Part shown: in pieces, positions 20,694 through 30,953 of the stretch
How positions within the stretch are numbered: the first letter of the stretch is position 1
Layout: every line of letters begins with the position of its first letter
Origin: Epichloe hybrida
Taxonomy: Eukaryota > Ascomycota > Sordariomycetes > Hypocreales > Clavicipitaceae
Direction: 5' to 3'
Assembly (NCBI GenBank): GCA_019022495.1
Contig: JAFEKR010000024.1
Location: forward strand, 806,001-870,000
Length of the DNA stretch: 64,000 nucleotides
The notes under the pieces: model-generated
What the model was told of the DNA's origin: nothing
Database searches by the model: none
The model's input: the letters and a program-made list of their open reading frames with translations, nothing else
Position numbers and translations under genes: made by a program

Positions 20694-22533
20694 CACACTG
20701 TCCGTCATGCTGCTACTTGGCATGGCGGACTGCAATCTGATGGGTAGGCACATTGATTCCGAAGAATAATTCCTGCCCAACACATCTTGCAGACTCTTTT
20801 GCCTTGGCTTTGCACGTTTGGCGAAGCTGGGAAAACTGGACCAAGAGACAAGCCACCCGCGTGGTTCTTTGTTTTTTTTTTTTTGTTCTTCAAAAAAAAA
20901 TGTAACTGAATGACGGGACGTTACGATCTAATGACTCTTCATCCACGGCCATTAAACCTCACTTTTCTCCCCGCTTTATATCTTTATTCATTCTTGGTGG
21001 CCCTGATTCAGGATATTTGACTATTTGCCATTTACTATTGATCCTCGATCACTTTTTCTTCTTCTTCTTCTTCTTCTTCTTCTTCTTCTTCTTCTTGTTC
21101 GTCTTCTTCTTCTTGGCATCTTCGGATTTGGTTCCATCATGAGATATCCAAGTCTCGGCTCGGCTTAAAACGGTAGTTTTCGTTTCAGATACACCTGCAC
21201 CGGCGTTTTTGGGCGTACATTTTCATCGGGGAGTTTATGAGGTGACGGTGATGGGTGACGGTGCCGGACCAACTCTGCCAGCGAAGCGAATCTTTTTTTT
21301 TTTTCGGGCGCAATTCACCATGTCCTGGAGCCATCCCATTCAGGTCCATGAGTACAGAGTAGATGGAGGAAAAGATGAGTCATGGGAGGCTGGCTCTATT
21401 CACACGAGACTTTGTATGCGAGGGGCAGAAATGGTGGTGACCGGGCTTTCGTTGTTCATACGTAATGCATGCAGTAAGCAAGTAGGTGGGTAGGTACTTG
21501 GACCAGACCAGACCAGCTCAACTGGGTTACCATCTGGGGCTACATTGACTACGTACTTGAATACCTACCTGCCCCATGTGGTCCGTATCATCCGTCACCT
21601 CGCCATGCCATGCCATGCCATGTCTCTCGGCGAGCTGAGTCCAGACTGGGCCCGATGTTAAACTAGACAGAAAGACCGTCTGCCAGCCTCGGCAACTTCC
21701 GGGGCCTCTGATATGTGCCCGTCCGTCATTTGACATGATTAAACTCGTGCGGGACATGGGAAAAAATTATAGATAATTATCGCGACTACATGTTGTGTGT
21801 GCAGATCAATGCTCCTCGTTCCATGTTTCATCATTTCCTTGCCCTGTCTTGTTTGCAACCCACGCCGATTCGTCCCATTTTGCCAAGTACAAAGCCACTC
21901 ACTCCCCTCCCCGCCAAGTTGTCGCCAAATCATGCCGACCTCCCTGTACGCGCACACATGGTCTATCTGGATGGACTAGGTCATGGAGAATGCCTATCCT
22001 CGAAACCCAATAAATCGACAAAAAAATGGATGAAATTCGACGGTGATCCAGCCTCCTGTCTTTGCTCCAAGCGAAACCAAGAAGATTAGAAGGCAAAGGA
22101 TGAACAAGAATGCCGTGAGGGCATTGGGTAGAAGGAAAAGGGGGGGGGGAGGAAAAAAAGAAAAAATGTCCAATAGTAAATAATGTAATTCTTGCCTCTT
22201 TTCAAAAGAGTTGTAGAGACAGAAAAGAGATGAGACACGCCATGCCGGGGAGCAACTTGACATGATTAGGAAACCCAAATTACCAACACAGTATGCCTGC
22301 TTGCACAGCAATATCCTGTAAACCGGCTGTTCCCGTTGACTAAACGAAGGGGGGCCGTTCGAGGATTCGGCCACTGGGTAAAAACGTGAGTCATAAAAAG
22401 CCGCCAGAATTCGATTTGTCTTCCATCATGTCCTCCTGTCGTGTCACAACATCCACTGAGCCGTCGACGAGGAATCCGTCCGTCCGCCTTGGCTGATGCA
22501 CGGCGTCGTCGTCAACTTGTTTCGAACAAGGTG
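20694..22533. other. Intergenic, convergent
   Basis: No supported gene. It contains a CTT microsatellite (21058-21096), short T and A runs, a CCATG repeat (21604-21620) and a G/A-rich tract (about 22125-22165). A lysine-rich minus frame across the CTT repeat was considered and rejected. Confidence 0.6.
21058..21096. repeat. CTT trinucleotide microsatellite
   Basis: About 13 CTT units, continuing as an imperfect CTT-rich tract to about 21114. Confidence 0.9.
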
Positions 22534-23990
22534 TTATGAGTGAAACAACTCCCATGCCCTAGAGCAAAGGCGAAGAAACTCATCCTTCTTCGCGCGCTGT
22601 GTTTCGGGGCTATCTCTGCCCTCGCCGAATGGACCACGTCGGCTCGAAGACGGCCCATATCCAAGAGGCGGACTGGCGCCATCCTCGTACTCGGCTCGCG
22701 TACGGCGCTTGTTGGCACTTCGACTTCCATCCGCATGGCGGCTTAGACCTGGAGCAGGAGATGGAGGAGTGGGTGGCTGCTGATGACCACCATAGTGGAC
22801 AATCTTTGGGAGCAGCTCAGGTCGTCCACCTGCAAGTTCCTGCTGCGCCTCCTCGGCAGATTTATACTCCCTTGGCCGACCCGATCCGGGGCCCGCCTGC
22901 TGATGACTGGCTTGATGACGACTTGGGGAAGGCAGAGGAGCTCCTCTCTGGAAGGCCGGCGGCGCATTGTCGGGATGCGCAGTGGCACCATGACCGAAAA
23001 CGTCGCTTATGGGAGGCAGGCGGTTATTCGTCTGGTGAGCCGGAACGTGGTGGATGTGAGAGCTGCTGGACAAGTGCGAGGGTTGGTTGGCGACGTGACG
23101 TGACAACGGAACGGCATGTTGATGGCCCGTGAAGCTACGTCCCAGCGGCGCCGACTGGATAACTCGCTCGTTTGCAAAGTGTTCATGGGATGGGGCCATG
23201 ATGGAGAGTCCAGGGGGCGCCTTGCCTCTGCGAGACATGCCAGGGGTCTTGGCTTCGAATTCAGAGATTGAGTCCTTGTCTTTGTCGCTCGGTCCGTCTC
23301 CTTTCGCAGATTGTTGCTGCAGTCTCTGTTCGATGATGCATCGTTGCTGCTCGCGCACCGAGATGCTCCTCTGCAGCTGGCTCTTCATTATGGGGTCCTG
23401 GGTCACGAACCCAGGAGACAGGCAAGCGATACCAGCCTCCTGAATACCCAGGTTGTCGCGCGCAGACATGGGAACTGCTGACGCCGGATTGTTGGCCGTT
23501 GACAGTGTGTTCTTGGACAAATCCAGCTTCCGCGGTCGAGGTTTCATGTTTGAAAGTGTGGGTGATCCGGGTTCCTTCTTCACCATGACTTTAGGTCGTC
23601 CTGCTTCGCTACGTGTACTATCAAATAGAAAGACATGGTCAGTACATGCAGGTTCACGAGCACGAGCACGACCCGTTGTGCCGTCGTGCCGTTGTGCCGT
23701 CGTGGCCGAGCATCTTGATGAACTTACGATCCGGGAGAAGACTTTGCTGCTGACAAATTCCCGAGTTCTCCTCTGGGACTGCTAGCCTCTCCGTTCTTCT
23801 GCGGTGCAGCACCTGCGCTCTTGCTGTTTGGGCCCGAAGGTGCAGCAAGTGTCGTTCTCTGGGCAGACTGACGGCTCAAGCCCGACTTTTTTGCGCTGCC
23901 AGCCACGTCGGAAGGGGCAGTTTCGGTCGATGGAAACGAGGGTCTCTCATGAGGAGCTGGAGACGGCGCCACGGCGATTGCAGCACTCAT
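22534..23990 (-). CDS. Unrecognised Ser/Pro/Gln-rich fungal protein, 448 residues
   Basis: Two exons (23990-23728 and 23617-22534) give 448 residues; the intron (23618-23727) has a GTAAGT donor and a GATAG acceptor. I do not recognise the family. The protein is largely disordered in appearance: Ser/Ala/Pro-rich N-terminus, a basic block KPRPRKLDLSKN-like (this genome: MKPRPRKLDLSKNTL), a Gln-rich stretch IIEQRLQQQ, a LPPISDVFG motif, and RSANKRRTRAEYED near the end. The last 18 residues, KKDEFLRLCSRAWELFHS, look like a folded helix and are the most likely conserved module. Basic motifs suggest a nuclear protein, perhaps a transcriptional regulator, but this is inference. Its upstream region holds a 19-bp tandem array. 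Confidence 0.75.
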
Positions 23991-24280
23991 AATGAGCAAA
24001 TTTGCTGAGTTCGGTCGAAACTGTTGTGTCGGGAACGTGCAGTGGGAACCGAGTTGGCGGGTGGGGGATCGGGGGATGTAGCCAACGTCGCTCGCTCGCG
24101 CAATGCCAAGGCAGGCGTATCCCTCCCTTGGAGTGTACTTGCCCTTGGAGTATTCACGATGCGAGCAGTGTGCACTTTCTTTCCGCCGCTCCACAGAGCT
24201 TGGAGCACCAGACTCCCAACGCAGCGAAAAATAAAAAATAATAATAATAACAACGACGACGACGACGATAAAAAAGCTAA

Positions 24281-24356
24281 GTCGCAACAACGGATACAAG
24301 TCGCAACAACGGATACAAGTCGCAACAACGGATACAAGTCGCAACAACGGATACAA
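24281..24356. repeat. Four perfect 19-bp tandem copies
   Basis: The unit GTCGCAACAACGGATACAA occurs at 24281, 24300, 24319 and 24338 without mismatch, about 290-370 bp upstream of the start codon of the 448-residue gene. Confidence 0.95.
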
Positions 24357-24435
24357 GTCGCGCAGTACGTACTGGCACCGAGCCGTTCGAGCCAGAAAAA
24401 CGAGGGTGGTGAGATACGGGCGGAATGCTGACGTT

Positions 24436-24436
<1 letters not shown>

Positions 24437-24469
<33 letters not shown>

Positions 24470-24472
24470 TGT
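24437..24472. repeat. GGGCGC repeat
   Basis: About five GGGCGC units in the upstream region of the 448-residue gene. Confidence 0.85.
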
Positions 24473-26147
24473 GTTCGTGTGGCGTGTTCGTCTGCGTCTG
24501 CGTGTGCGTGAGCGTAATCTTGCGCACTGCAAGGAGCGAGCGAAGAGCGAGTGCAATTAACCCCCGAAGCTCCAGGGCAGTAAGGAAAAAAGGGCTTGAC
24601 AAGAGTCAAGAGTACCGAGTGGTTGCAGAAATGAAGAAGAAGAGATGATGCATGAGGCAGGCAGAAGCGCCGAGTGAAGGTCTAGAAAACGCATGCAACA
24701 AAGACGATGCGGACGCCCGCAAAATGGGAACTTGGTGGGCGGGCTCAAACACCTGTCAGGGGTGGCGGTTCCGGATTTTGCGTGCGCACGGGGGGGGGGC
24801 GAATCAAGGAGCTCGCGACGTTCGAGCAGTGACGAGCAGGGACCAGCGGGGGGACCAGCAGTGCGCGACCAGCAAAGTGAGTGGTGAGTCGTGACCAGCA
24901 GTGGCGGTTTGGTGGTCGGTGGTTGGTGGGCGTTTGCTGGCGCGAAACAGCAGCAAAGAGCGAGCGAGCGAGCGACGGCGCACGTCGCGTCGGGCGTTGC
25001 GGTTGGCGGGTGGCGGGTGGCGGTTGACGGGCGGTTGGCGGTTGGATGGATCGGCGGCGGTGGGCGACGGTGGGCGGCGGTGGGCGGGCGGTGGGCGGCG
25101 GGTGGATTTTTAGCGAGGCACGAACGAACGAGGTCTGCGTCTTTGTGCGGAGTACCGCGGATCCGGGAGGGAGCCCCCTGCCTGCGATGTGTGTGTGTGG
25201 TGTGTGGTGCGTGGTGTGTGATGCGTGGTGTGTGGTGCGTGGTCAAAACTATCGCAAGAGTGGCCCGTGCTGCTTCCAGCCCAGATCAGATCAGATCAAG
25301 ACGCAACGGCAACGGCTTGAGAAGGAGCGAGCCGAGTCTTATCACACAAACTGGTAACTATGTGGTAAGCAAGTGCCTTCCGTGAGTTGTCTGGGCCTGT
25401 CGTCATTCTTGACCATTCATTGCCAACGAGGAGTTGTCATCATCAACTTGCAAGATGCGGCTACATTGTTCCTATGTACATGTAGGAGGGGATCCTGAAG
25501 CACTAACCTCTGAACGGACCCAGGGGGGTGGCTGAATACGGTAGGGAGCGGCAGCATAAAGTTGGGGGTGATGAGAATGAGATCGCGCGTGCACCCAAGA
25601 GGATATTGCGTGTACAACAGTACACGTTCATTTCCGAGTTTGTACGCATGCATGAGATGGAAATAATACATATGACAGCATGAACGGAGTGAAATGTACA
25701 GACAATGAATGAATTGCCATCCATCCGGCCAGACGCCAACCATGTATGCAATTGTACGTGAATTATTTTGACCCGGACGAGATCTGGTCCACTACCGCAC
25801 CCCGCTGGCTGGCTGGTGCCTTGGGGCCATGGTGAAAGTTGTCGACATGTCGCACACCAACCCTCAATATGTAAGTCCAAGTCTAGTCCGTATGTAATAG
25901 ATCAAAGCAGATTTGTTGCATCGTTAGTCCACACCCACCCCGTATTCCGTGTACTGTACAGACTTGGTCCGTACCTGAGGTATCACGGAGAACTTGCCCC
26001 TGAAGTCGCCTTGACCATCTCGGCCATGATTGGCCCATTTCTCCGCATTTGAAACGGAGCCTGGACCGTGGTTGAGCCCATCTCGTACATGGTCGCACTC
26101 GGCGCAGAATGCAACTTCCATCTATCTCCCCGTATCTCGTACCCGGT

Positions 26148-26241
26148 GCTCGGTGCTCGGTGCTCTGAGCTCTGAGCTCTTCTGTGCTCTCCTGTGCTCT
26201 CCTGTGCACTTCTGTGCTCTTCTGTGCTCTTCTGTGCTCTG
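26148..26241. repeat. Degenerate 10-bp CTGTGCTCTT tandem repeat
   Basis: GCTCGGT and GAGCTCT units grade into about seven CTGTGCTCTT/CTGTGCTCTC units. Confidence 0.8.
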
Positions 26242-27384
26242 TAGCCTCTGTGCATGGCCTCGTAGCACCCGACTTGGCCAAGTCACCTGCTCACCCGCCT
26301 ACCTGGTTCCGGAAAGAGGAAAACCCGTGCTCGAACGGAATCACGAGGGCTTGGCCGGCTTCTCGTAATCAAGACCAAATCCGAACTCTACAATGTTTTT
26401 GACATGTATTGTTCGCGACGGTATCTTGACCATCACATCAGTAAAAGCGCAACAAGCCCGTCATATGTCTCTCTCTCTCACACCCTTTTTTTTTTTTTTA
26501 ATCGTTTTCGCACCGCAGTATTAATAAGACAGCAAGGTTTGACCTCCATCCGAGGTGTACGGACGATTGCGAGTGGTGAGAAAAGGGCGGCTCCGTTGAT
26601 CCCTGTCCGTGCAACGCATTCCTGCTTCCGCCACCCCGGAACTCGTCAATACATACACGTACGTGCGTGTTTCTCAATATTCATTGTACGTCTTTCGTTT
26701 ATTATATTCACACACTCGGTACAAGTACCACAAGTAGAGTCCCCTGGAAAGTCTAAAAGTGGGCGACTCAGAGAGTCGGGACGAATCATCCGGCCATGAC
26801 ATCATCGGATTTATGCAGCACTATCCGACCCCAAGCAGCGTCGCAGGAAGCGAGAGCAAGTCTCCGGAGTAATCCGTACATGTAGAGGGCTTTCTTTTTT
26901 CTCTCTCTTTTTTTTTTCTTTCTTCCTTCGTATTAGTCCAGTGGACATGGGCACGAGAAGGATTAACCCGCATTGCAGTTGCCAAGCCTAAGCATATTTC
27001 CTGTCAGATGGCACAATCATGGCAGGGATTGCTGTGGTAATGGCATGGGAAACCAAAAAATCGCTGTAATTCGTAATGAATCCAGGTGGTACTTGATTAT
27101 GCGACGAGCGGTCATGTCCCGCATTGACATGTGTTTGGGAACTGACGAGGATCGTGAAGCGCCCCGTGCCGCGTTGTCCGATGATGAGAGGCGCCCGATT
27201 GTCCGCACAAGTTGATGCCTTTGATTCGGACTTGTCCGTATTACGTGTGTACGGACTACGGACTACGGAGTAGAAGATGGTAGGTCATCGTGCTTCTTGC
27301 TCTTCTGCTGGTCCCTGACCTTGCCCCTCTTTCCCCTCCTGCCCTCTTGCCTCACCCGTCTGGTCTGTCACGCTGTTGGCTGCA

Positions 27385-27408
27385 ACCTGAGACGTCGACG
27401 TCTCAGGT
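27385..27408. repeat. Perfect 24-bp palindrome
   Basis: The half-site ACCTGAGACGTC is followed directly by its exact reverse complement, with no spacer. GCTGCAAC (27379-27386) and GTTGCAGC (27413-27420) extend the inverted repeat outward after a small asymmetry. Confidence 0.95.
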
Positions 27409-27522
27409 GGTTGTTGCAGCGGTGGGGTCTGACTCCAGTCACCACCCGCCTTGCAGGGATAATTAGTAACTGGCTGCCAGGAACATGATGGTCACCCTTG
27501 CTGGCTGTGGGACGGGCGCCGC

Positions 27523-27546
27523 TTTTTTTTTTTTTTTTTTTTTTTT
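27523..27546 (+). repeat. Poly-T tract, 24 nt
   Basis: An uninterrupted T24 homopolymer. Confidence 0.95.
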
Positions 27547-27987
27547 GTCAAGGTTTCGGACCCGAGAGTGCATTGACGGATTTCGCAGCATATTATTAAT
27601 ATTAGTAGCGGGTATCTGGAAGTGTCGTGAGACGCTCATAATATACCGAGTATATGCAGTTGTCGTAATATTTCAAGTATAGCATTTGGCTATCCTGGAC
27701 AGGGAGGGCTATTCCAGATCACGGATTGCGCAGTTGGCCTGGGCTATGCGAGCCCTCGGTTCCAGCCGCGCCTATGCATGGCTGTTGGATAAATCTGATC
27801 CACGTACAGGGTAGTGTCCAAATTATGTCTGCGGTGTAAAACAAGTAATGAAGGAAAACAATGCTCCGCAGTTGAACCAATTATACATTTTCTCTCCTAG
27901 TACTTACTAACGTAATTGTGGTAGCGAAAGTCACCGTCTAATGTAAAGTCCACGAATTTAATTAACGCCCATTACAGCAATTTCGTT

Positions 27988-27996
27988 TAAAAAAAA
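27988..27996 (-). terminator. Probable RNA polymerase III terminator of tRNA-Lys
   Basis: An A-run on the plus strand, about 40 nt beyond the tRNA 3' end, reads as a T-run of eight or more on the tRNA strand, the usual Pol III stop signal. Confidence 0.55.
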
Positions 27997-28035
27997 GGGG
28001 GATTTCTTTGGAAATGGCAAAAGAGAAAGATCGAC

Positions 28036-28107
28036 GCCCGAGGGGGGTCTCGAACCCCCAACCTTGGGATTAAAAGTCCCACGCTCTAGCCATTGAGCTA
28101 CCCGGGC
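28036..28107 (-). tRNA. tRNA-Lys (anticodon UUU)
   Basis: The minus strand folds as a 72-nt cloverleaf. The acceptor stem pairs GCCCGGG with CTCGGGC (one G-T pair), the D-arm is GCTC...GAGC, the anticodon stem is TGGGA/TCCCA around the loop CTTTTAA, giving anticodon TTT, and the T-arm is GGGGG-TTCGAGA-CCCCC. The variable loop is AGGTT. There is no intron and no encoded CCA, as expected for a eukaryotic nuclear tRNA. Confidence 0.96.
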
Positions 28108-28390
28108 CAAGCTCGGATGAATGCTAGATGATCCTTAACAAATAATATATTCACCCTATTTTTTCCCCTGCACTCGAAAATGTTGCCCACCTTCACTACT
28201 GTACGAGACCCACTGCATTTTTGTCAACGTCAAAATTTCTAGATGAGTGAACGACGCACGTCGAGCCCGAAAACCTTGGACTTGTCTGCGCACAACTGTA
28301 CATTCTTATTCAGAGCCCCCATGCAGACTGAGCCAAAAAGGACAGTGAAACATTGTTATCCCTTTTTCACGGAGCATCAAAGAAATAACA

Positions 28391-29025
28391 ATGCCTGGCC
28401 TCACAAAAAAGATTGATGCTCCTGCATCCCAGGACATCAACATGCAGGATGAACCGCCGTCAGCTCAACCTGCATCTGTCGAGGATGCTGACATGGAGGA
28501 TGATACTTGTGGAAATGAAGAGGAAGAGGAAGAGACCGAGGTCCAGAGAGTAAAAATTGTACGTCCTTTTGTGCGCGCGCACTCTCAACACGTTGGCGTG
28601 AAGGAGCTGACTGGCCCGCAGCTGCCTGGCTCAACCGACACAGCTGCCTCATTCGAGTTCACTGATGAGGGGCATACTCTCGGAAACGCTCTTCGATACA
28701 TCATTATGAAGAAGTAAGCATCGTCTTCTCATCTAAATGTGAAGGTGATGTTGACATTTGGATAGCCCCGATGTGGAGTTCTGTGCATACACAATTCCTC
28801 ATCCTTCAGAGCCAAAGATGAATCTCAGAATCCAGACATACGGTAAGATTGCCGTATTGACAGATGTCTGCCCTGAAATCCCACTGACCGTCATTCTTAG
28901 ACGGTGCGGCCGTCGATGTTCTCAAAAAGGGTTTGCACGACTTGCAAGACGTGTGTGACGTTGTCGCCGAAGAATTCTGGACAAAGAGGCAGGCCTTCAA
29001 TGCCGAGCAGGGGATTGAGCGATGA
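28391..29025 (+). CDS. RPC19: RNA polymerase I and III subunit AC19
   Basis: Three exons (28391-28713, 28766-28842, 28901-29025) give 174 residues. After an acidic N-terminus, [20 protein letters not shown], the join [21 protein letters not shown] and the C-terminal helix [17 protein letters not shown] are the signature of AC19, the RpoA/Rpb11-like subunit that pairs with AC40 in RNA polymerases I and III. Both introns (52 and 58 nt) use GTAAG donors. The start is the first ATG of the frame, preceded by an A-rich context. It acts in the nucleus in rRNA, tRNA and 5S synthesis. Confidence 0.95.
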
Positions 29026-29258
29026 TTTATGTAAAATGGTTAGTCTAGCATTGAGACAGCATTGAATCTTGTATCATTCAGGCGTCATTAGTAGGCATGA
29101 TTTTATCTCACAGTCACGGCACTGCATGTCGTCGACATCAACTGGGAATACAGGAGCTTATGGCGTTGCTAGTTGGAATAAGGGGATTTTAATGAAGGGA
29201 AATATATACATGAACAGTCGTTGCTGTTGTCTAATTTCGGCCCTGTAGGTTGCCTGTG

Positions 29259-29923
29259 TTAGTCGCCGTGTGTGGAGAGACCTTGGGACGCGTGGTGGAC
29301 GCTATGGCATACCTCCAAGAAACCCTCCATGAAGCATGACGGCAGTCTCTTATCCCCCCTGAAGTTCTCTTCTTTGAAATACGACATGACGTGGGTGGTC
29401 TGCTTCCAAAAGTTCATCGTTTCCTAAGTCGAAAAGGGTCAACAATCTCATCACTGCTGTATCCAAGCTTGCATAATCATGGCAGTTGATTGTACCTGGT
29501 ATTCAGCGTGGGATTTGAATAGAAGAACGTCTACAACGGGGAGTTTGTTGGCAAATCGGTTTCGCTCGAACTCCTGGCGTACGCGGGTTCGAATGGCGGA
29601 GATGGGAAGAGGCATGTTGTACATGGTCTGGATCTCGGGGGCCTGAAATTATCTTGTTTAGTATATCCTCCCCTTCGTTCGCAGGATCCGTTAAAAAAAA
29701 CAAGCCGATCCAAAAAAGCAGTCTGAAATTGGCTGGTACAGGGGACAGCAGCAGCAGTTGGACGTACCGCTCGGATCCATTCGCGGTAAGATGAGAGAAC
29801 TCGACGCTTCGCATCGGACCAGCTGGCCGCTGCGTTGACTGTTAGCTTTTGAAGGATTGGTGAATGATGAAAAAACAAACATTGCGTCGTCTTTTTGGCG
29901 AATTGGGTCGGCGTGATAGCCAT
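29259..29923 (-). CDS. NDUFA6: NADH:ubiquinone oxidoreductase LYR subunit (NDUFA6/B14)
   Basis: Four exons (29923-29881, 29838-29768, 29642-29496, 29423-29259) give 141 residues. The sequence [20 protein letters not shown], then [20 protein letters not shown] and [16 protein letters not shown], matches the fungal B14/14.8-kDa complex I accessory subunit, an LYR-family protein that binds the mitochondrial acyl carrier protein. The LYR tripeptide reads SYR here (31-33). The protein extends past the usual FMEGFLE end by about 20 residues ([10 protein letters not shown]...), read through to the first stop. It is divergent from BUD31 with 290 bp between starts. Confidence 0.93.
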
Positions 29924-30213
29924 GGCGGGCAGTCAATGCTTCTCGACCTGGAAATAGCTGCGCTGTGACGTTGAATTCCAAGTCCAGGTGCTATCACGAA
30001 TAAGCGTTCGAACATATATCACGTGATCGTCATCCGCCACACTTTGTGGTCAACGCCACAATGGAATGGAATGCGACAATCCCAAGTTTCTGACATTCTT
30101 GTTTGTACATCCATCTGTGAACGCCAATTTCTTTGCTTCTTTTCGTGTAGACCGTGCCGCTATCATTGAACCCTCTCCGCAGAGGCGAGCGACCTTGCAG
30201 CCATCTGTATACG
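29924..30213. promoter_or_regulatory. Compact divergent promoter of NDUFA6 and BUD31
   Basis: Only 290 bp separate the two start codons, so both promoters and leaders share this space. A CACGTGATCG motif lies at about 30020-30030. Confidence 0.6.
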
Positions 30214-30726
30214 ATGCCTGCTATACGACACTCCTCGAAGCGAAAGCCGCCGCCCGATGGCTTTAGCGACATCGAAAATGATCTACTCATCTTCTCTAAC
30301 AAGATGAAAGATGCCCAAAACAAACCTCCGCCCCCGGGTCCGAAGCACCAGGCACAGTGGGAAATTTTCCAAATCTCCCATCAGAGAAGTCGCTACATAT
30401 ACGATTTGTACTACGAGAAGGAGGCTATCAGCAAGCAACTCTATGACTGGTTACTGAAGAATGGATACGCTGATGCGATGCTTATCGCGAAATGGAAGAA
30501 GCAAGGCTACGAGAAGGTCGGGTTCCATTGATGAGCAAGATGATCCATGCAAGTGAATACTTTGCTAACAGTCCAATAGCTCTGTTGCCTTCGATGCGTG
30601 CAAACAAAGGAGACAAACTTTAACAGCACCTGTATATGCAGGATCCCGCGAGCTGAACTCAAGGAAGGCCAGGAGGACCGACAGTGCGTCAGCTGTGGTT
30701 GTCGAGGATGTGCATCGTGCGACTGA
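30214..30726 (+). CDS. BUD31: Pre-mRNA splicing factor Bud31 (G10)
   Basis: Two exons (30214-30516 and 30580-30726) give 149 residues. MPAIRHSSKRKPPPDGF, then HQRSRYIYDLYYEKEAIS, LIAKWKKQGYEKLCCLRC and the Cys-rich end CVSCGCRGCASCD are diagnostic of Bud31/G10, a zinc-binding component of the NineTeen-complex-associated spliceosome. The intron (30517-30579, 63 nt) begins GTCGGG, an unusual donor, but the join is fixed by the conserved LCCLRC block. Starting at the upstream ATG at 30154 would add 20 residues that the family does not have. Confidence 0.94.
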
Positions 30727-30953
30727 AAGGAATACGAGACAAAGGCTTACGAAACATCAGAGGTCGCGTCGTTTGGGCGTTCAGGAACATGCTGGATGGA
30801 AGTCGACGTGGAATTTAAGCATTAATGGAGTTTTCATGAGCTGGCACTGACTGAAACTTGAGGTAGACATCCTTCATTTTACCAAAATCATTCAGTCATC
30901 TGTATCATGCTGATCATCATCATTATTCAATAGCACTTCACTGTGACTGTCTT

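Larger units (their letters stand above)
23991..28035. other. Repeat-rich gene-poor region up to tRNA-Lys
   Basis: No supported protein gene in 4 kb. It includes the promoter of the 448-residue gene with a 19-bp tandem array, a GGGCGC repeat, a strongly G-rich strand (about 24780-25250), a 10-bp repeat (26148-26241), a perfect palindrome (27385-27408), a T24 tract (27523-27546) and an AT-rich tract (about 27560-28000). TACGGA-type motifs occur at about 25145, 25888, 25945, 26560, 26868 and 27236-27272. Confidence 0.6.

Noticed and set aside
21058..21300. Minus-strand lysine-rich frame ending KVIEDQ-stop, preceded by SRAETWISHDGTKSEDAK
   Set aside because: The lysines come from the CTT microsatellite and the frame closes upstream at an A-run with no ATG or credible acceptor; it looks protein-like only in a short stretch.
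23724..25246. Several 200-290-residue minus frames upstream of the 448-residue gene
   Set aside because: They run through tandem repeats (CGGATACAA, GGGCGC) and Pro/His/Ala-rich low-complexity DNA; the real first exon begins at 23990.
27717..27790. A second tRNA gene
   Set aside because: Only A-box-like and weak B-box-like strings are present; stems do not pair into a cloverleaf.
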